DNA of 64,000 bases from Anthopleura xanthogrammica (taxonomy: Eukaryota > Cnidaria > Anthozoa > Actiniaria > Actiniidae): positions 11,994,090 to 12,058,089 of the forward strand of contig OZ025207.1 in the NCBI GenBank assembly GCA_964019055.1, read 5' to 3'. Shown here piece after piece: positions 19,801-32,932 of this stretch. Under the pieces are notes generated by a model. That model was given only the letters and a program-made list of their open reading frames with translations, was not told where the DNA came from and ran no database searches. How positions within the stretch are numbered: position 1 is the first letter of the stretch; every line of letters starts with the position of its first letter. A program made the translations under genes and the position numbers.

Positions 19801-20281
19801 GAGTTTTGTTATTTTCTAGGTGTATCCTTATTGTCTTTAGTCTATATATACCTAGCCTTCATATCTAGCTTTCAATGAGTCTTGTTTTCGTAGAGTTTTA
19901 TTATTTTCTAGGTCTATCCTCATTACCTATAGTCTATACATACCTAGTAGCTTTCATATCTAGCTTTCAATTAGTCTTGGTTTCGTAGAGTATTGATATT
20001 ATCGAGGATTTTTATTATCAGTATTATTGTTTCGTGATTGTAAGAGCACTGAGACCCAGTTGTGGTGCCTTAGAACTGTTTATCATTATTATTATCATCA
20101 TCATCATCATCATCATCACCATCATCGTCGTCGTCGTCGTCATCATCATCATCATCATCATCATTATTATTATTATTATTATTATTATTTAATACCTTCA
20201 AAGCGAAATTAACTGATACTTACCGAGATTTTCCGTCAGAAATGTTACCAAGGTAACCGCTAACAACAGAGTCTTCACCAT
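10892..20281 (-). CDS. Array copy 2: MACPF / FAMeT-like / furin-like / pentraxin-like protein, one donor lost
   Basis: Fifteen exons (5' to 3'): 20224-20281, 19224-19475, 18917-19149, 18220-18459, 18031-18143, 17724-17954, 16943-17055, 16269-16573, 15607-15897, 14637-14866, 13975-14479, 13227-13584, 12919-13056, 11763-12000, 10892-11273. Their sum is 3687 nt (1228 codons plus stop), with the family's phase pattern. Domains by residue: signal 1-19, linker to 103, amphipathic helix to 181, MACPF to 612 (signature near 417-430), small domain to 689, FAMeT-like to about 975, cysteine-rich to 1022, pentraxin-like 1023-1228. AATAAA lies at 10870-10875. The donor after exon 7 (16941-16942) is GA instead of GT. 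Without splicing, translation ends at 16899, before the MACPF signature. The 5' exons closely resemble copies 1 and 3, while exons 9-15 are clearly more divergent, suggesting a mosaic. Every other splice site and the frame are intact, so the donor change is recent or a sequencing error. Confidence 0.82.
12253..12607. mobile_element. Long foldback element in intron 13 of copy 2
   Basis: Arms of about 150 bp pair almost completely (CAATACTGCAGTTTCGCATT at the left, complement at the right end). The loop is about 40 bp. Relatives occur at 44492-44760 and as a half-copy near 60895-60930. No coding capacity. Confidence 0.7.
17212..17346. repeat. Foldback MITE in intron 6 of copy 2
   Basis: Ends ATTACATGG / CCATGTAAT with long complementary arms (GAGATACGAATTTTATCTTC and its partner). 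Confidence 0.6.
20085..20190. repeat. (ATC/GTC/ATT)n trinucleotide repeat
   Basis: Compound trinucleotide repeat with ATC, GTC and ATT blocks in intron 1 of copy 2. Confidence 0.9.
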
Positions 20282-21033
20282 GACAACCCTCTATGTTTAG
20301 ACTGTTATTGAAACAAATAATTAAATATTAAATTCATTTTGTAAAATGCTGTACTATTTGACACCGTGAACCACTTACAGGCAAACTATTTATGTTTTAG
20401 AACTTGAGACATAACACCAGGCGAGCACGGATGAAACGTTCGTAATACTCATTGCTCTTTAAAATGCCCATAAAATTTTGCTTTAATCAAAATCTGATAA
20501 AAAAATTTCAGCAAGATTCGTCATTTAATATTAAAGCGACCAAAATAATTTGCAATACTCAAATATTTGTTTGAAAACCTGCCTTTGAAAACTCCAAAAC
20601 GTTTTAAACATATTATGATTCAACGTATGGCTATGGCAATAAAAGTTACAACTGGCGACGTTGGGTCAAAGCAAAGCCAACTGGTTCAGTATCTTTATAG
20701 AAAATATTTAAAAAGGTGTGAAAATCTTATTAATAGTAAGATATTAAATAAAGGTTATATACCGTTACCGAGGTAGATATGAGAAATATCAACCCAGGCG
20801 AAGCCGATATATCTCATCCACCGAGGTATAAGGTATATAACCACCTTATATCATCATTAGGGGAGTTTCTTAAGCATGAGGTTGATAACTAGATATCAAC
20901 CTCCTCAGGAAGCAACATACAATGTGGATGGGGTGCGATCGAAAATAGTAGTTTTAACGAAATACAAGAAGATCGACAGTAACAACAGCAACAGCAACGC
21001 AACAGCAGTAACGAAAAAAGCTGCTAAAACAAC

Positions 21034-21319
21034 ACAGTGAACTCCCTCAATGCGGACACCCCTGTAAGGCGGACACCTGTCTAAGGCAGACACCTTTGCC
21101 TGGTTCCGGCCGAATTGCCACATATTCTCTGTAATGAAACTCTCTCTAAGACGGACACCCCTGTAAGGCGGACACCTGTCTAAGGCGGACACCTTTGCCT
21201 GGTTCCGGCCGAATTGCCACATATTCTCTGTAATGAAACTCTCTCTAAGACGGACACCTCTCTAAGGCGGACAATAAGAACAGGCCCCGAAGAAGTCCGC
21301 CTTAGAGAGAGTTCACTGT
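21034..21319. mobile_element. TIR element containing ~99-bp tandem repeats
   Basis: Ends ACAGTGAACTC and GAGTTCACTGT are inverted. The interior is a direct repeat of about 99 bp based on AAGGCGGACACC motifs, two full units plus partials. It lies in the spacer between copies 2 and 3. Confidence 0.6.
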
Positions 21320-22744
21320 AGAATAAAAGCAACAACAAATGAATACAACAAAAGCAAGAAAAAACATCCAACAAAAGTCAGTACCCAGTATCATTAACAT
21401 TGTTCTATCATTTCGACTCCATACAAAGTTGAATCAATAGAATAACAGGTATAAAAACTGTGACCAACAAACCATAGTTGAAATCGTCAATAAATAATTA
21501 CTAGAACTTATTTGCCAAAAACCCGACTGAATAATGTTGATAACTGTCTAAGATATTAATTTAAATCTCCTTAATATCATAAACAAACAAAAAAATACGA
21601 ATTAAACACTATAAGATAAACAGTAATGCATGCAAAGTAAGGGGTGTAGCTGCCCTCTAAAAAAAAAAATAACGACATGCCCGACGGTTCCTTAGTGGTT
21701 AAAAATAGAACTTTGATATATTTAGGGTACTGAGAATTAAATTTAAAACTTCACTGTTACTTTACTATTTTTCATGTTGCTTAAGAAGAAAATCTATACA
21801 CATCAGAGCGCATCCCATATTTTTGCGGCCCAAAAAGCCCCAGACTTGTTTTGACCCAAAGAGCCCTGTGACTGTTTTAGATTTCGTGCATACAACGGTC
21901 AAAGATAGTAAATTAGTTCATATTGTGTTAACATATTTCAGGGTTGAATATCTATGAACTGTCAATGAATTGACTGAATTAGTAACAAACTAAGAGCCAC
22001 GCCTTAAAACTACGCGTGATGGTAAATATTGTTAAAACAATATTATGGGTTTTACCCTTTAGATTTTAGATATTAACATCTGTAAAAATACCTTGCTGAA
22101 AAAGTCCGTCAAATTTGTCTTTAAAAAAGAAGAACTGATGTCGTGTGCTAGTGAGGGCCCAACTGAAATGATATGATTTAATTTCGAATGGTTTTTATAA
22201 ACCAGCGTAATGAGTGGTCTTCAGTGGACCGGAAATACATTACCATTCCTGATTTCTCGTCCATTTAGACTGCAATTCAGGCTGATGAAAGTTCGACATG
22301 AAACCGGAAGTGACGTCTGTTCATATTAACCTATTGGATTAAGTTTGGATTGATGTATTATTCATTACAGCTTTTTTCTTTTGCTCTTTGAGTCCACCGA
22401 CTCCAATGATTCATAGATAGCCATCAGCCAAATACATATTTAAATAACTATTTCAAATAAGGTTGTCATAGGTGATGGGCGATATGAAATAGGACATTCC
22501 AAGATCCAAGAATAGCTGGAATAACATGTGTTTCTGCTTCTTATTCTCATCAAGAACACGGTAAATGTTGAGATATTCCGTGTTGTTTGTAGTCCACGAA
22601 ACCATTTTAAAGGCCTCGATTATTTGGTGCTTAGTTGTATACCCATAATTCATTTCCGTCTTGGAACGACCTATCGCCTATCGCCTTTCGCCTTTGGCGA
22701 TAACAAACGTTTTGAAATAGGTGTATATAATACATATCAATAGT

Positions 22745-22930
22745 GATTCCCAAAAACAGTGCAGTGCAATCGTCTCTCAATCCTGGGTTCTAGCTCGGGT
22801 TCGATTCCTGGATACTTCACATTACATGCATGCGAGTAGAGTTTGTTAGCTTCTCCCCTATTTGAGGATTTTTCTCGGAGCTCTCCGGTTTTCCGCCCTT
22901 AACTTCATAAATCCTAGCATACTACATTCC
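22745..22930 (+). mobile_element. tRNA-derived SINE-like fragment
   Basis: A Pol III B-box-like motif GGGTTCGATTCC lies at 22797-22808, preceded by an A-box-like region and followed by a pyrimidine-rich body. No tRNA cloverleaf could be formed. A related fragment is at 10440-10500. Confidence 0.4.
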
Positions 22931-23001
22931 ATTTCGATCTATGAGTTCAGTATTCATGCCCTGACTTGGATCAGCCAAGAAATCATTCCAGGGTTCAACA
23001 A

Positions 23002-23033
<32 letters not shown>

Positions 23034-23322
23034 CTCTGTTACTTTTCCCCGTTTTTACTTCGTGCATATCTTCCATCACACAGAGGTTTGCAAATAATTT
23101 GTGGGGATGGGGCCGGGGTGGTAATGACGTAGTTTCTATAAAATGCACCATGAAACTTAAACGTTTAAATTAAGGAAAGCGTAAGGACTACCTTATTGTA
23201 ATAACCATTTCGATAATACCAAATCGTAGCTATTTTCCATTTTATTTTTCGAATTTTGAACTTCGTTTTTCATCATACATCTACATCTATCTTCTATTTT
23301 GGCTGTCGATCTTCTATTACAA

Positions 23323-23328
23323 TTTATT
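23323..23328 (-). promoter_or_regulatory. Polyadenylation signal, copy 3
   Basis: AATAAA on the minus strand, 44 bases past the stop codon of copy 3. Confidence 0.6.
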
Positions 23329-23372
23329 GGTAAACTGCTTCGAGGTCGTCAGATTCTAATGCTGTTGAGCTC

Positions 23373-24837
23373 TCAGATGTTAGACGTACAATGAGAGGGA
23401 GTGGTCACTGTGTATTTACTGAGTGTCAACTCTTTCTTGATGTCAAACCAATCTTTCAAATTCCCTGCAGCGTCACCACATGTTTCTGCCATTTTGGAAA
23501 TTTCAGTATCCGTTAAAATTCTGTCCCAGATATTGACTCCTGATATCTTTCCTGGAAAATTGTCTTGTCCGAACCCCCCCAGATGCATTGTTCCTCCAGC
23601 CTCCGGAACTCTTCCTTTACTGAAGACATCACTAATAGGATTAGGGTGAGCGTTTCTTCCATCAATAAAAACCTTCATGACGCCTGTACTGCTTTCTCTA
23701 TTGGCACAGTATAGGTGCCATTTGTCGTCTTTTTCGAAGCTCAAAGCATTCGCTTTAGTAGGTTCTTGTCTGCAAACAAAACGAAAAGACTTATTTTAGT
23801 AGGTGCGCGCCCTAACGCTGCCAGTCAGCGACAAAGTGTGACACACGCTGTCACGTAGATTGAAAAATGTTCTCTGGTATTATCACCACTAGCTTTCTCT
23901 TGCCGATTGAAACTTTTAGTGGTGGCTTCGCTAGAAAGGAATATGGAGAACATCACAAAAAGCACTTTTTTTCTATCTGATCTCACAGATTGAAATCGTA
24001 ATTGAAATCGCAACACAGTAATGAATAAAACAACCAAGGCCTCTTTTCTTCTTCTTATTAGTCATCTTTTCCGTTCCCTCTGCGCAAAACAATATATCTT
24101 GTGATGTATAACCTTATACTTACTCACCCTTTTTCATCAATATAAAAATGTATTCGCACAGCCTCTTCTACTTCGACAGTGATTCGAAAGAGTACGTGAA
24201 CCGCATCCTTGTTTACGTAATCCAAAACCTTAACTTGTTTCCCTCCCACACTAGTGGGATAGTCATGGAGGTTGATCCAGAAGCAGATGGTCATCTCGTT
24301 TAGGGTTGGAAAACCAGTAATGTCGGAATGTAAGAGACCTGAATCGGTATTGAATTTCAAATCGAAAGACTCTGTCGAAAAGCAAGAGTAATTTTGAAGA
24401 ACATTAATTTTATACATTACATAACATGAAATAGCAAATTGCAAACAAATGTCTTGAAGTGGTTTGAACGACAGCATCTCAACACTTACCCATGCAGTAT
24501 TTTCGTTTATTTGGTTTTTGTCCAGCAGGGCACTGAGCAATACATACATCACTTTGATCTTTTGCGTAGCGACATTCGTTACATTCAGATGCTTGTGGGT
24601 TGCCTTGAGAACGAGATTTGCATCCTGAAACGATGAAAGTTATTTTGTACATTTTAGGCACTCTCTTTCCCTACGTCCTTATTTCTTTCTTTGTTTTTAC
24701 TCTTACCCTTGTCTCTTTTTCTTTCCTCCCTCTTGTTTCCTTTTTTGTGTGTGCATGTGTCTTTCGTTCTTTTTCTCATAAAATTCGCCTCTGCTCCTTT
24801 ATTTTCTTCCTCCTTCCTTCCTTTTTTCTACCCTTCT

Positions 24838-24933
<96 letters not shown>

Positions 24934-27900
24934 TTCTTTTCTTTCTTTCTTTTTCCCTTCTTTTTTCCTTCTTTTTCCTTCTTTTTTCCTTCTTTTTTCC
25001 TTCTTTTTTCCTTCTTTTTTCCTTCTTTTTTTCTTCTTTTTACTTTAATTATTCAATTATTTCTCTAGTGGTCTCCCTACCTCCCATCCTCCCTTCCTTC
25101 CTTTTTTCCTTCTTCCTTTACGGCTTTCCTTCCGCGTTCCAGTAATCTTCGTTTTGTTGTAAATTTACAATGAGACAGAAATTTGCTAAATTCTTAGAAA
25201 GTGTCCGCCACGAGTGTATGATTTGCATATTCATTTCTTACCTACTAATGGGGCACAAGCTTCGTGGCATCTCTGTACACAATTCGTCACTTCCGTATCA
25301 TCGAAAGTATCTCCTTTACATCTTGTTGCGGTCAGCTTACGCCGCGATACCACATGAGTATCTACGATTTGTGCTGGTTCTTCTCCATTACCAAACGAAT
25401 AAAAGCGAACATGAAGTGGCCCATTGTGATCGATCATAGTCAAGTAGACATCTCCACTGTCCGCGGTGCCCTGGGACTTGCCATACTCAATGACGGTACT
25501 TGTTGATGACTCAGTAACACAGACAAAGTATGACTGGTACAAGAGGGCGTCTCCAAGGGCTACAGCATTGGTATTGACCGTAGATACTTTGAGCCGTTGT
25601 GACTGAAAAAAATGGAACGTTAAAGTAAAAGTATTTCCTTCCTCATGATGAATAGAGGAAGCAAATCAAGGTTTTACCGCTAAGAGAAACATGGACTTCT
25701 CACGTCACAGTCTTTCTACAATAGACCCCTTGCAGCACATCGGAATGCAGCTCAATTGTGAGGACAAAACAATAGGTTCCTATTCTCAGGAGACTGAAAT
25801 TGTTTTTGTTTTGTTCTCCAATTGAGCTGCTTTGACGTCACTTGAGAGGGGTCTATGCGATTTCTTTTGTCGCATGATCTATATAACTGCCACTGCTTTC
25901 TCTGTTCTTCAGTTGGCCAGATTGCTTATCTTTCCATTTTTCTTTTTTTCTCTGTTCTTTTAGAAATATTAAAATTTAAAAAAATGAACAAAAAAGGCTA
26001 TTACTTACTTTGTAGATGGCCACTCCAAATGGTGAAATTTCAACATAATACCACGTGTCTTTGTTACTCGGAACTGCCGAGAAAACTACATACAGAGGAC
26101 CTTTGGAAGAAGCTGTAAAATGAAGGCACTTTCCATCACGGTTATAGTCACTTGGGTCAAACCTTAGCCCGTTGGACCACTGAACGTTACATGGTATGTG
26201 TCCTACAGTACGTTCACTACTCTCTGTGAAAGAATTAGTTGTTGGCCATTCAACTCTTGCTAACTGTCTTCCCTTGTAAAGTTCACCGAGTTCTGGAAAG
26301 TACCTTTCAGATACTGCATAATCGTCTTCGAGCAGAGTAAGGCTACCTTCGCTTTCGTCATACTTCAGAACAAGACCAAATATGGAGATTTTCTTGTTTT
26401 TTTTGTCACCGCTTTGACCGTTGTTAAAACCGTCGTAGAGATGAAACTCTCCGTTCTGATTAGTTGTGTACCATTTTCCTTGACTGAGTGATCAAAAAGA
26501 TCAATAATATTAGCCAGTGAAGATTAAATATAAACTATAGATAGACTTATCAGGAACGGCGGAGCCGGGGGGCTCCTTTTTTGAGAATTTTTGTTTTTTT
26601 TTCTTAACGATAAAAAGTGAAAAAATCAGAATGATAGGGGAGGGGTGGGTAGGAAATAGTTTAGCCCCCCCCACTTTAAAAACTGCTCCGCCGTCCCTGC
26701 TTATTCACTACTAATGGCGATATTTGATGTTCAACATGCGGAATACGAAGTTCTAGTCCAGATATCAAGATGGACGGCAATAATGGCCTCCAATCAAACA
26801 CCGGAACTAGATTACTTTGGCAATCTGGATACCGACTTCCAGTTGGCTTAGTTGGTTGGGCACTGGCTTGTGTTCAGGTGGTCATGTTTTAAATACCTGC
26901 TGATGGTTAGACCTTGGTCGTGGTTCCACGTAAAATGATGGTTCCGTCCCATTAAGAGACGTTTAACAGAGAGAAGGAGTTAATGCAAATTTATATGTGC
27001 TTAGTAGCGATAGTTCTATGCTGTATTCCTCGCTTATTGCCTTTACTTAAATTCATCAATACCTGAATCGAACGATCCTTGACATGGACTTTGGGATGTC
27101 TATACCACCATGAATAGCACCTTTGAGATCTTCCAACATGTCAAATATCACATGGAAGCGTTTGTGTCCATTTGTCATCTCTTCCCAGGATGGCTTCGTG
27201 GTTTCTGATTGATATTCAGGGTTTCTACTTTGGCATCCTGCTTCTCCAGCGGGCAGACTGACGTCCGATATGGACATGGTACCCTATAGAATGAAAAATT
27301 GCCTTCCTAATTTTGAGAGTTTCAATTTATTTGTTTAATAGTTTCTCTGTAGGTTTATTCGATTAGTGTAGTGTGAATCCGGGTCTGGAAGGGGGATCCG
27401 CATCCCGAATCACGCACTATTTTTTCTGAAATCCCGCTTTTCGCAATTTTTTTTCCATAACTGACAGTCCCTTAATTGTAAGTGACTACCACATTCATAT
27501 TCAAAAGTGTTTGAATTTTTAATTTACAACCAGCAAAGCAAATTCCCTTATCCCGGACACTGAATTCGGCAATTCTCGAGTCACGGTCACGGTCGATGCT
27601 AAAATCCCGAATCACGTAAGATTTTTTCCTATTTTCCCGGATCCCGCGTTATATTGTATTCGTTTCCCAGATCCAGGAAATACCCTTCCAGACCCTGATG
27701 AATATTACCTGAAATGGAGCAGCAATTTGGATATTGAATAAAACATACGAATGACAATCTGACTGTGTAAAAATGTGATGACCATTCCCTAGATTCTACC
27801 GACCCTCTCTATTACAAAATATAGATATGCTTTCTTAGAAATGGGTAGGCCCGATCTCTATCATTAAATAATCTTAATCTAGGTCACAAGATTACCCTGA

Positions 27901-30900
27901 GTATCCTTGATACTTACCTCTTCCATGTAGACTTCAATCGCTCTCTTCAGGCTCACGCGTTTGCGTTTTAAACTGTATTCCATCGACTCTCGACTTGTGA
28001 ACTCACAGTATACTCTTTTTCCTTGATTCATGTAGTAGCTCTTGCCAGATTTCTTGTCATTAACGAGACTATCTTTATGAACTTCACAACCCCATTCGAT
28101 GGTTTCGTCAGGAAACAAATCACTGGCACGGAAATTCAACAGATCAGTGACAGATCCCATGAGGAACTTGAAGGCCTTGGGGTAGGCAGGGATGCTTTCA
28201 AGCCAAGCCTAAAGTAAATAATTACAAAATGAATGCGACGCAAACTTTTCAAGCATCCCATTTATGAGTATGTTGACGCTGATTCCACTAGACAGCACTC
28301 AAGGTCCCCATGAGCATGTGCAAGTGGTGAAGTATATGCTGTGGCTCGAATGACCTCATAAAATGGTGGCATTCATTTCTTAAGTAAACTTTACTTACTG
28401 TGAATTCAGTCTTGAATGTGGGTGAATACATATCAGAGATCACCGCTGCTATTCTCTGACTTCCTCCTTGCACAACTAAAGATGTAGACATGTAATTCTG
28501 TTGTGATTTGGACGACTCGCCAGATTTTGTACTCGATTTTGCTCCTGCACTCCAGAACAGACTTTTGAACTCAACCTCGCTCTCTTGGGCGAATTCTTCC
28601 TTGCTGGCAGTCATGCTTGCCAATTGTGTCTTTCGTAGTTCCAGCTGACCACCAAACTTGGCAGACTTGATGTAGTGAGTTCCCCACCGAAGAATGAAGT
28701 CCTCTGATGAAACAACACGAAGAAGTCAGTTGTAAGAATGTTATTCCACAAAGACGCCATTGTTCTATTGTAGGTGACCTTACAACTGTTTTTCAGCGGC
28801 GTAGCTAACATGTAGTCAAAAAGATTTCTAGTATGGCCATATACTTTTGTCACCTCATCAACCTCCATTGGACAGACCCCTCTACTATAGTATTATAATG
28901 TTTTCTTATTTCAGACAAGTGTCATTCCCTTAGTTTTAACAAATGTCTATGCTCTTATTTAATCCAAATCAATTTACGTATTCGAATGATTATAATGATT
29001 ATCGAAGAAATATTAGGCAAGGGAAGGGCATCCAGCTGATCTGATGAAAAATATTAGCCAATAAGATTCGAGAAAGTTTGCAAAACTGAGGTGTCACCCA
29101 TAGCAGCCGCGCTAGGCAAACGGTATTTTTTGTTTGTTTTATTTTCCCATTCAATAATGAATATCATGATAAATGTATACTATATATTTAAAACCTCTCC
29201 TGAAAATTTAGATGGGGGGGGGGGGGGTGGGTACTCCCTATAATGGACTATACGGGGATGCTCCGCCCGAAAGGGGTACGTTTTTCATATAGGGGTGGAA
29301 ATTTTCTGAGTTTTGGTATAAAAAGGTAGCTTTTCTTCAAAAGTATACGAAAGGGATACCTTTTCAGGCAAAAAGGTATATAAAAGGGGTAACTTTTTGC
29401 TGAAATTTCGTATAAAAAAGGTAAGGGATCGAGAGTCCGGGCGGAGCATCCGCGAATTGCCCCCACCCCCTCCCCCCAATTTAGATTCATCTCAAATATA
29501 AACTCTTATAAATCAATTTTCGAAGCCTTCATGTATATGACACCTCATCTCTATATCACTGTCTCAGACCATCTGGTTATTATGTACCCATGTTATCTAA
29601 GGGAAAATCGACATTAAAAATCTGACCAAATTATCTTTTTGAAAGTTTGAAAGTTATCTCACGGAATTTAGCTGGAGCTCCAGGTTCAAAATAGGAGTCT
29701 GGAAGGCTAACAAACTCTCTCAAGAAACTTCTGCTCAGATCGTGTGGCTTGACTTCGTCTTGGAAGATCTCGTATCTAGAAAAGCAACAACAAATATAAG
29801 ACCAATAATGAGGATCAATTACTATGCTTTCAATATAATAATATATAAATTTAGGCACTGCCTAAAAGTGGAGCTCCCAGTTCAAGAGTGCTATGTGCAT
29901 GACCAGCGTGACGCAGCGTTATGAAACAGCGTCATCACTTAGTTGTGGTTTTACAAGCAGAGAAACATGAAAGAAAAATCGATATTTTAAGCCTCCAAAT
30001 CATCAGAAAACTTATTCAATTTGAAGATAAATAATTAATAAGTATTACTTATATAAAGAAGAAAGGATTATGCTTTGAATATAATATAAATAATAACAAG
30101 ATACAGAAATATAACAATTGCTTTAATGACGTAAAAAAAAGAAAGAAATAGAGAGGGAAAATTATATAAAAAGGAATACATTAGATGTTTGACCTACCTG
30201 TCCACATCGATATCAAAGATGGCAAGATTGATTTGTTTTGCGCCACTTTCAGAGCTTCCCCAAGCACTCTTGACACCAGCGTGGAAACCAAAGTACGATC
30301 CCGACACTCCCGCTTCATTTTGTAAATACTTTTGATACTCAGATCGTGATGTAAATACAGTCATGTGTGCATTAGTATCGTAGATCCCGTGAACATTCAT
30401 CGTATCTGGCACTTGAAGATTGTCATATCTGTAGAACGGGAGAATTTATTGTTGGATCAGTTCAACAGATTAATCAATTTTTTACCTTTCATTTCAGTAC
30501 TTACGAGGAATGTCCAGCACAGCTTCTCTGGATGATACTCATCTTCCTGGACGCAGGGCTGTATTCTCCACGACCATCAAAACCAACGCCAATAAATGCA
30601 GCACCATCAATCATGTCCTAAAAATAATCAGCGGAATAAGCGATAAATTCCTTGGCTAGTTACTCCCACCTCCATCATGGAAAATCAAGGTAAATAATTA
30701 TTTTAACCATGATATATGGTATATGCCATTTATGACCATGATGATGGCCGATATATTTATTGTAATTTGAATTGAAATAATGTCTCACCCTGCACTGCTC
30801 AGTTGTTTCCATCGCATTATAACACGGGTCTCCCTCCTTGTATCCAGTCCCCCAACAGCCATTCATTAATACACCCCCAAGGCCTGCCGGGTAGTTATAG

Positions 30901-32385
30901 GGTTGTACCGTGTCATCAGCAGTGTTCGATGATTCTGTACCTTCAACTTCGGCATTAATGTGATATCCAGGAGGAACAAACATGTCTTCAGTTTCCCATC
31001 CCTTGTCTGGCATGATATCCAGTTTAATCTGTATATGGAACAATATTGGTTGATGTGGACGCATGCGCATGCACAGAAAGAATATCGACAAAAGCATGTG
31101 CATTACCTTAATTATCAAGGCATATATCCATCCAATAATTTCAAACTTTATATATTTTTTTGTTTATGGAAGAATTGATTTTTCTAAGTATTAAGAAAGA
31201 TTCTACGCCAATGGGCCACTTAGGGAGGCTAAAAAATGTTTTTGAACTGGCATATACACTAACAAAAACGACCCTGAAATTTTTCCTATTTCCAAGTTTA
31301 GTTCAAATGATTCAGTGCTACGTCGGTCATTTAAGAGCGCACGCGCGCTCGTTCGAGGAAAACCATTTCGAGCATCCTTAAAGTATTTATTCGGCCACTT
31401 ACCTTTTTCTTAAGAAAATCTGAAGCTTTCTGTTGAGCTTGATCGATGTTTTCAAAATATTTGTCTACCAATTTCCCAGCCACTTCGATTCCTTTATCGA
31501 CTACAGCTTCTTGGACCTTCTCGTTTCCCGCTAGTTTTGTTAGTACACCCGCTATAGCCGGAGCCGCCCTTTTCGATGCAGTCGCATCGTTGGTAACTTG
31601 GTTTGCTTCTGGATTGGTGGAGGTCTTCTTGATGACTGGAGATGGAAGCAGATTATGTCAATCCATAATCAAGAATTCAAACGGATATCGCTATTCGCAA
31701 CGTTTATACCTTTTGCGAGAAGATTCTTTCTCTGTTGTTGCGGGAATTTCAAACTATTGTCGTTTTGGCGTTTTGTCTCATTGGGCCGGTTGATATTAGC
31801 GGGTTGGTTCTTGACCTTCAGTCCTATCGCTCCATCCGAATAAGAAACCTTTTTCCAATACGTTTTAGTTTGGTTGTTTGGCCTAATTTTGACAAGAGGA
31901 AGAGGTCGATCGTTGTGGATTTTCAAAGCCGGATAGTTGTATCGATAGGCACCGCCATTTTGACCAACATTCTGCCTGTTGTTCAATCCAGGTTGCTGAT
32001 TACCTGTTTATTTACAATGAATAAGCTTTACTATTAATATAATTGTGTTTAAAAGTAATTAAATCATACAATGTATTTTTTAAAGCACTACATATTTGTT
32101 CACCAATGAAACAGTTGCCATGGGAACAGGTATTTTAACTAGCTACCAGCTACTACCAGTAACAGTTAGAAAAGTCGTGTAAAAAGTCGCTCCTAAATTA
32201 ACATAAATCCTGTATGAAATATACGTGCATAGTAAGTGGAGTACTGATTATAAAAGACAGAAAAACAGACGAGTTTCTTTAATAATGAAAATAAATATCT
32301 TCATAGAAAATGTTAACTGATACTTACAGAGATTTTCCGTTAGAAATGTTACCAAGGTAACCGCTACCAACAGAGTCTTCACCAT
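23373..32385 (-). CDS. Array copy 3: intact MACPF / FAMeT-like / furin-like / pentraxin-like secreted protein
   Basis: Fifteen exons (5' to 3'): 32328-32385, 31710-32003, 31403-31635, 30789-31028, 30505-30617, 30198-30428, 29663-29775, 28399-28703, 27918-28208, 27063-27283, 26009-26483, 25242-25602, 24490-24624, 24128-24371, 23373-23769. The sum is 3711 nt, 1236 residues, all GT-AG. Signal peptide is residues 1-19; Asn/Gln-rich linker to 117; amphipathic helix 118-195; MACPF 195-626 with [13 protein letters not shown] in exon 8; small domain 627-700; FAMeT-like segment 700-978 containing the paired motifs [10 protein letters not shown] and [11 protein letters not shown]; furin-like cysteines (CVQRCHEAC then CNECRYA) to 1023; pentraxin/LamG-like fold 1024-1236, ending NIWDRILTDTEI. 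AATAAA is at 23323-23328. A 5' UTR intron is likely, because a pyrimidine-rich AG lies about 24 bases before the ATG. Known MACPF proteins oligomerise into membrane pores; here that is inference by family. This is the best reference copy in the array. Confidence 0.9.
24836..25050. repeat. (TTTC)n then (TTTTTCC)n polypyrimidine tract
   Basis: About 100 bp of TTTC followed by about 110 bp of CTTCTTTTTTC-type units, in intron 12 of copy 3. The surrounding ~400 bp are strongly pyrimidine-biased. Confidence 0.9.
25722..25857. repeat. Foldback element in intron 11 of copy 3
   Basis: Arms begin ATAGACCCC / GGGGTCTAT and share the inner motif CAGCTCAATTG, which pairs imperfectly. Confidence 0.5.
26551..26699. 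mobile_element. Small TIR element in intron 10 of copy 3
   Basis: 149 bp with inverted ends CAGGAACGGCGGAGC / GCTCCGCCGTCCCTG, resembling hAT-type MITE termini. Confidence 0.6.
27380..27696. mobile_element. TIR element in intron 9 of copy 3
   Basis: Inverted ends GGGTCTGGAAGGG / CCCTTCCAGACCC. The interior is non-coding with repeated TCCCGAATCACG motifs. Confidence 0.55.
29213..29475. repeat. G-rich inverted-repeat element in intron 7 of copy 3
   Basis: Starts in a G run (29213-29228) and has inverted blocks GGATGCTCCGCCCG / CGGGCGGAGCATCC, with internal GGTA(C/T)-type repeats. Confidence 0.45.
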
Positions 32386-32767
32386 GACAACACTATGTAT
32401 AGGCTGTTACTGAAACAAATAATCAAAAACTGAATTTACACCCAATTGAAAGAATGTTGGCATATAAAAATAAAAATAGAAATTAATTATTTTTGCAAAA
32501 CAGGTGTAAATATTTCACTGTTTAGAAGGTATAGACTGACAGTTTTGAAAATATATTGTTGGTATATAATAAAACAGTTATATTCTTATCAATTTGGGGG
32601 CTTCTTATTACTGTAATTCCTATTTGTTATTTTGTTATTAAAAAATTTCTATATGTTCTTGCAATTAGGTGTATGAAAAGATGACATTTTAAAAATACTC
32701 CTTGCATATTGGTCGTTTTTAATCCTTTTGATATTTTGACCCCGTGACCTTCAGAGCTCTGTAAAAT

Positions 32768-32932
32768 CAGGGGCGGATTTATGGGTGGGCGATGGGGCCG
32801 CCCCCTATTTAAAAGATGTATTTTCTTTAAACTTGGCAAAATAAAAAAATAATTTTCATACGGTCTTGAAGGTTTTCTCTCAGGGCGAAATTTTCCGGCC
32901 CACCCTTTCTTTGATTCCTGGATCCGCCCCTG
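32768..32932. mobile_element. hAT-like MITE upstream of copy 3
   Basis: 165 bp with inverted ends CAGGGGCGGAT / ATCCGCCCCTG. AAAAT occurs at both flanks, possibly part of a target duplication. Confidence 0.6.

Larger units (their letters stand above)
20282..23372. other. Spacer between copies 2 and 3
   Basis: No gene is supported. It contains a TIR element (21034-21319), a SINE-like fragment and AT-rich unique sequence. A short block near 20680 (GGTTCAGTATCTTTATAGAA) matches the other spacers. I could not find a convincing leader exon for copy 2. Confidence 0.6.

Noticed and set aside
20027..20212. His/Tyr-rich open frame
   Set aside because: Translation of a compound trinucleotide repeat in intron 1 of copy 2.
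24618..25145. Hydrophobic Phe/Leu/Ser-rich open frames resembling membrane proteins
   Set aside because: They arise from the polypyrimidine tract in intron 12 of copy 3 and run opposite to the gene.
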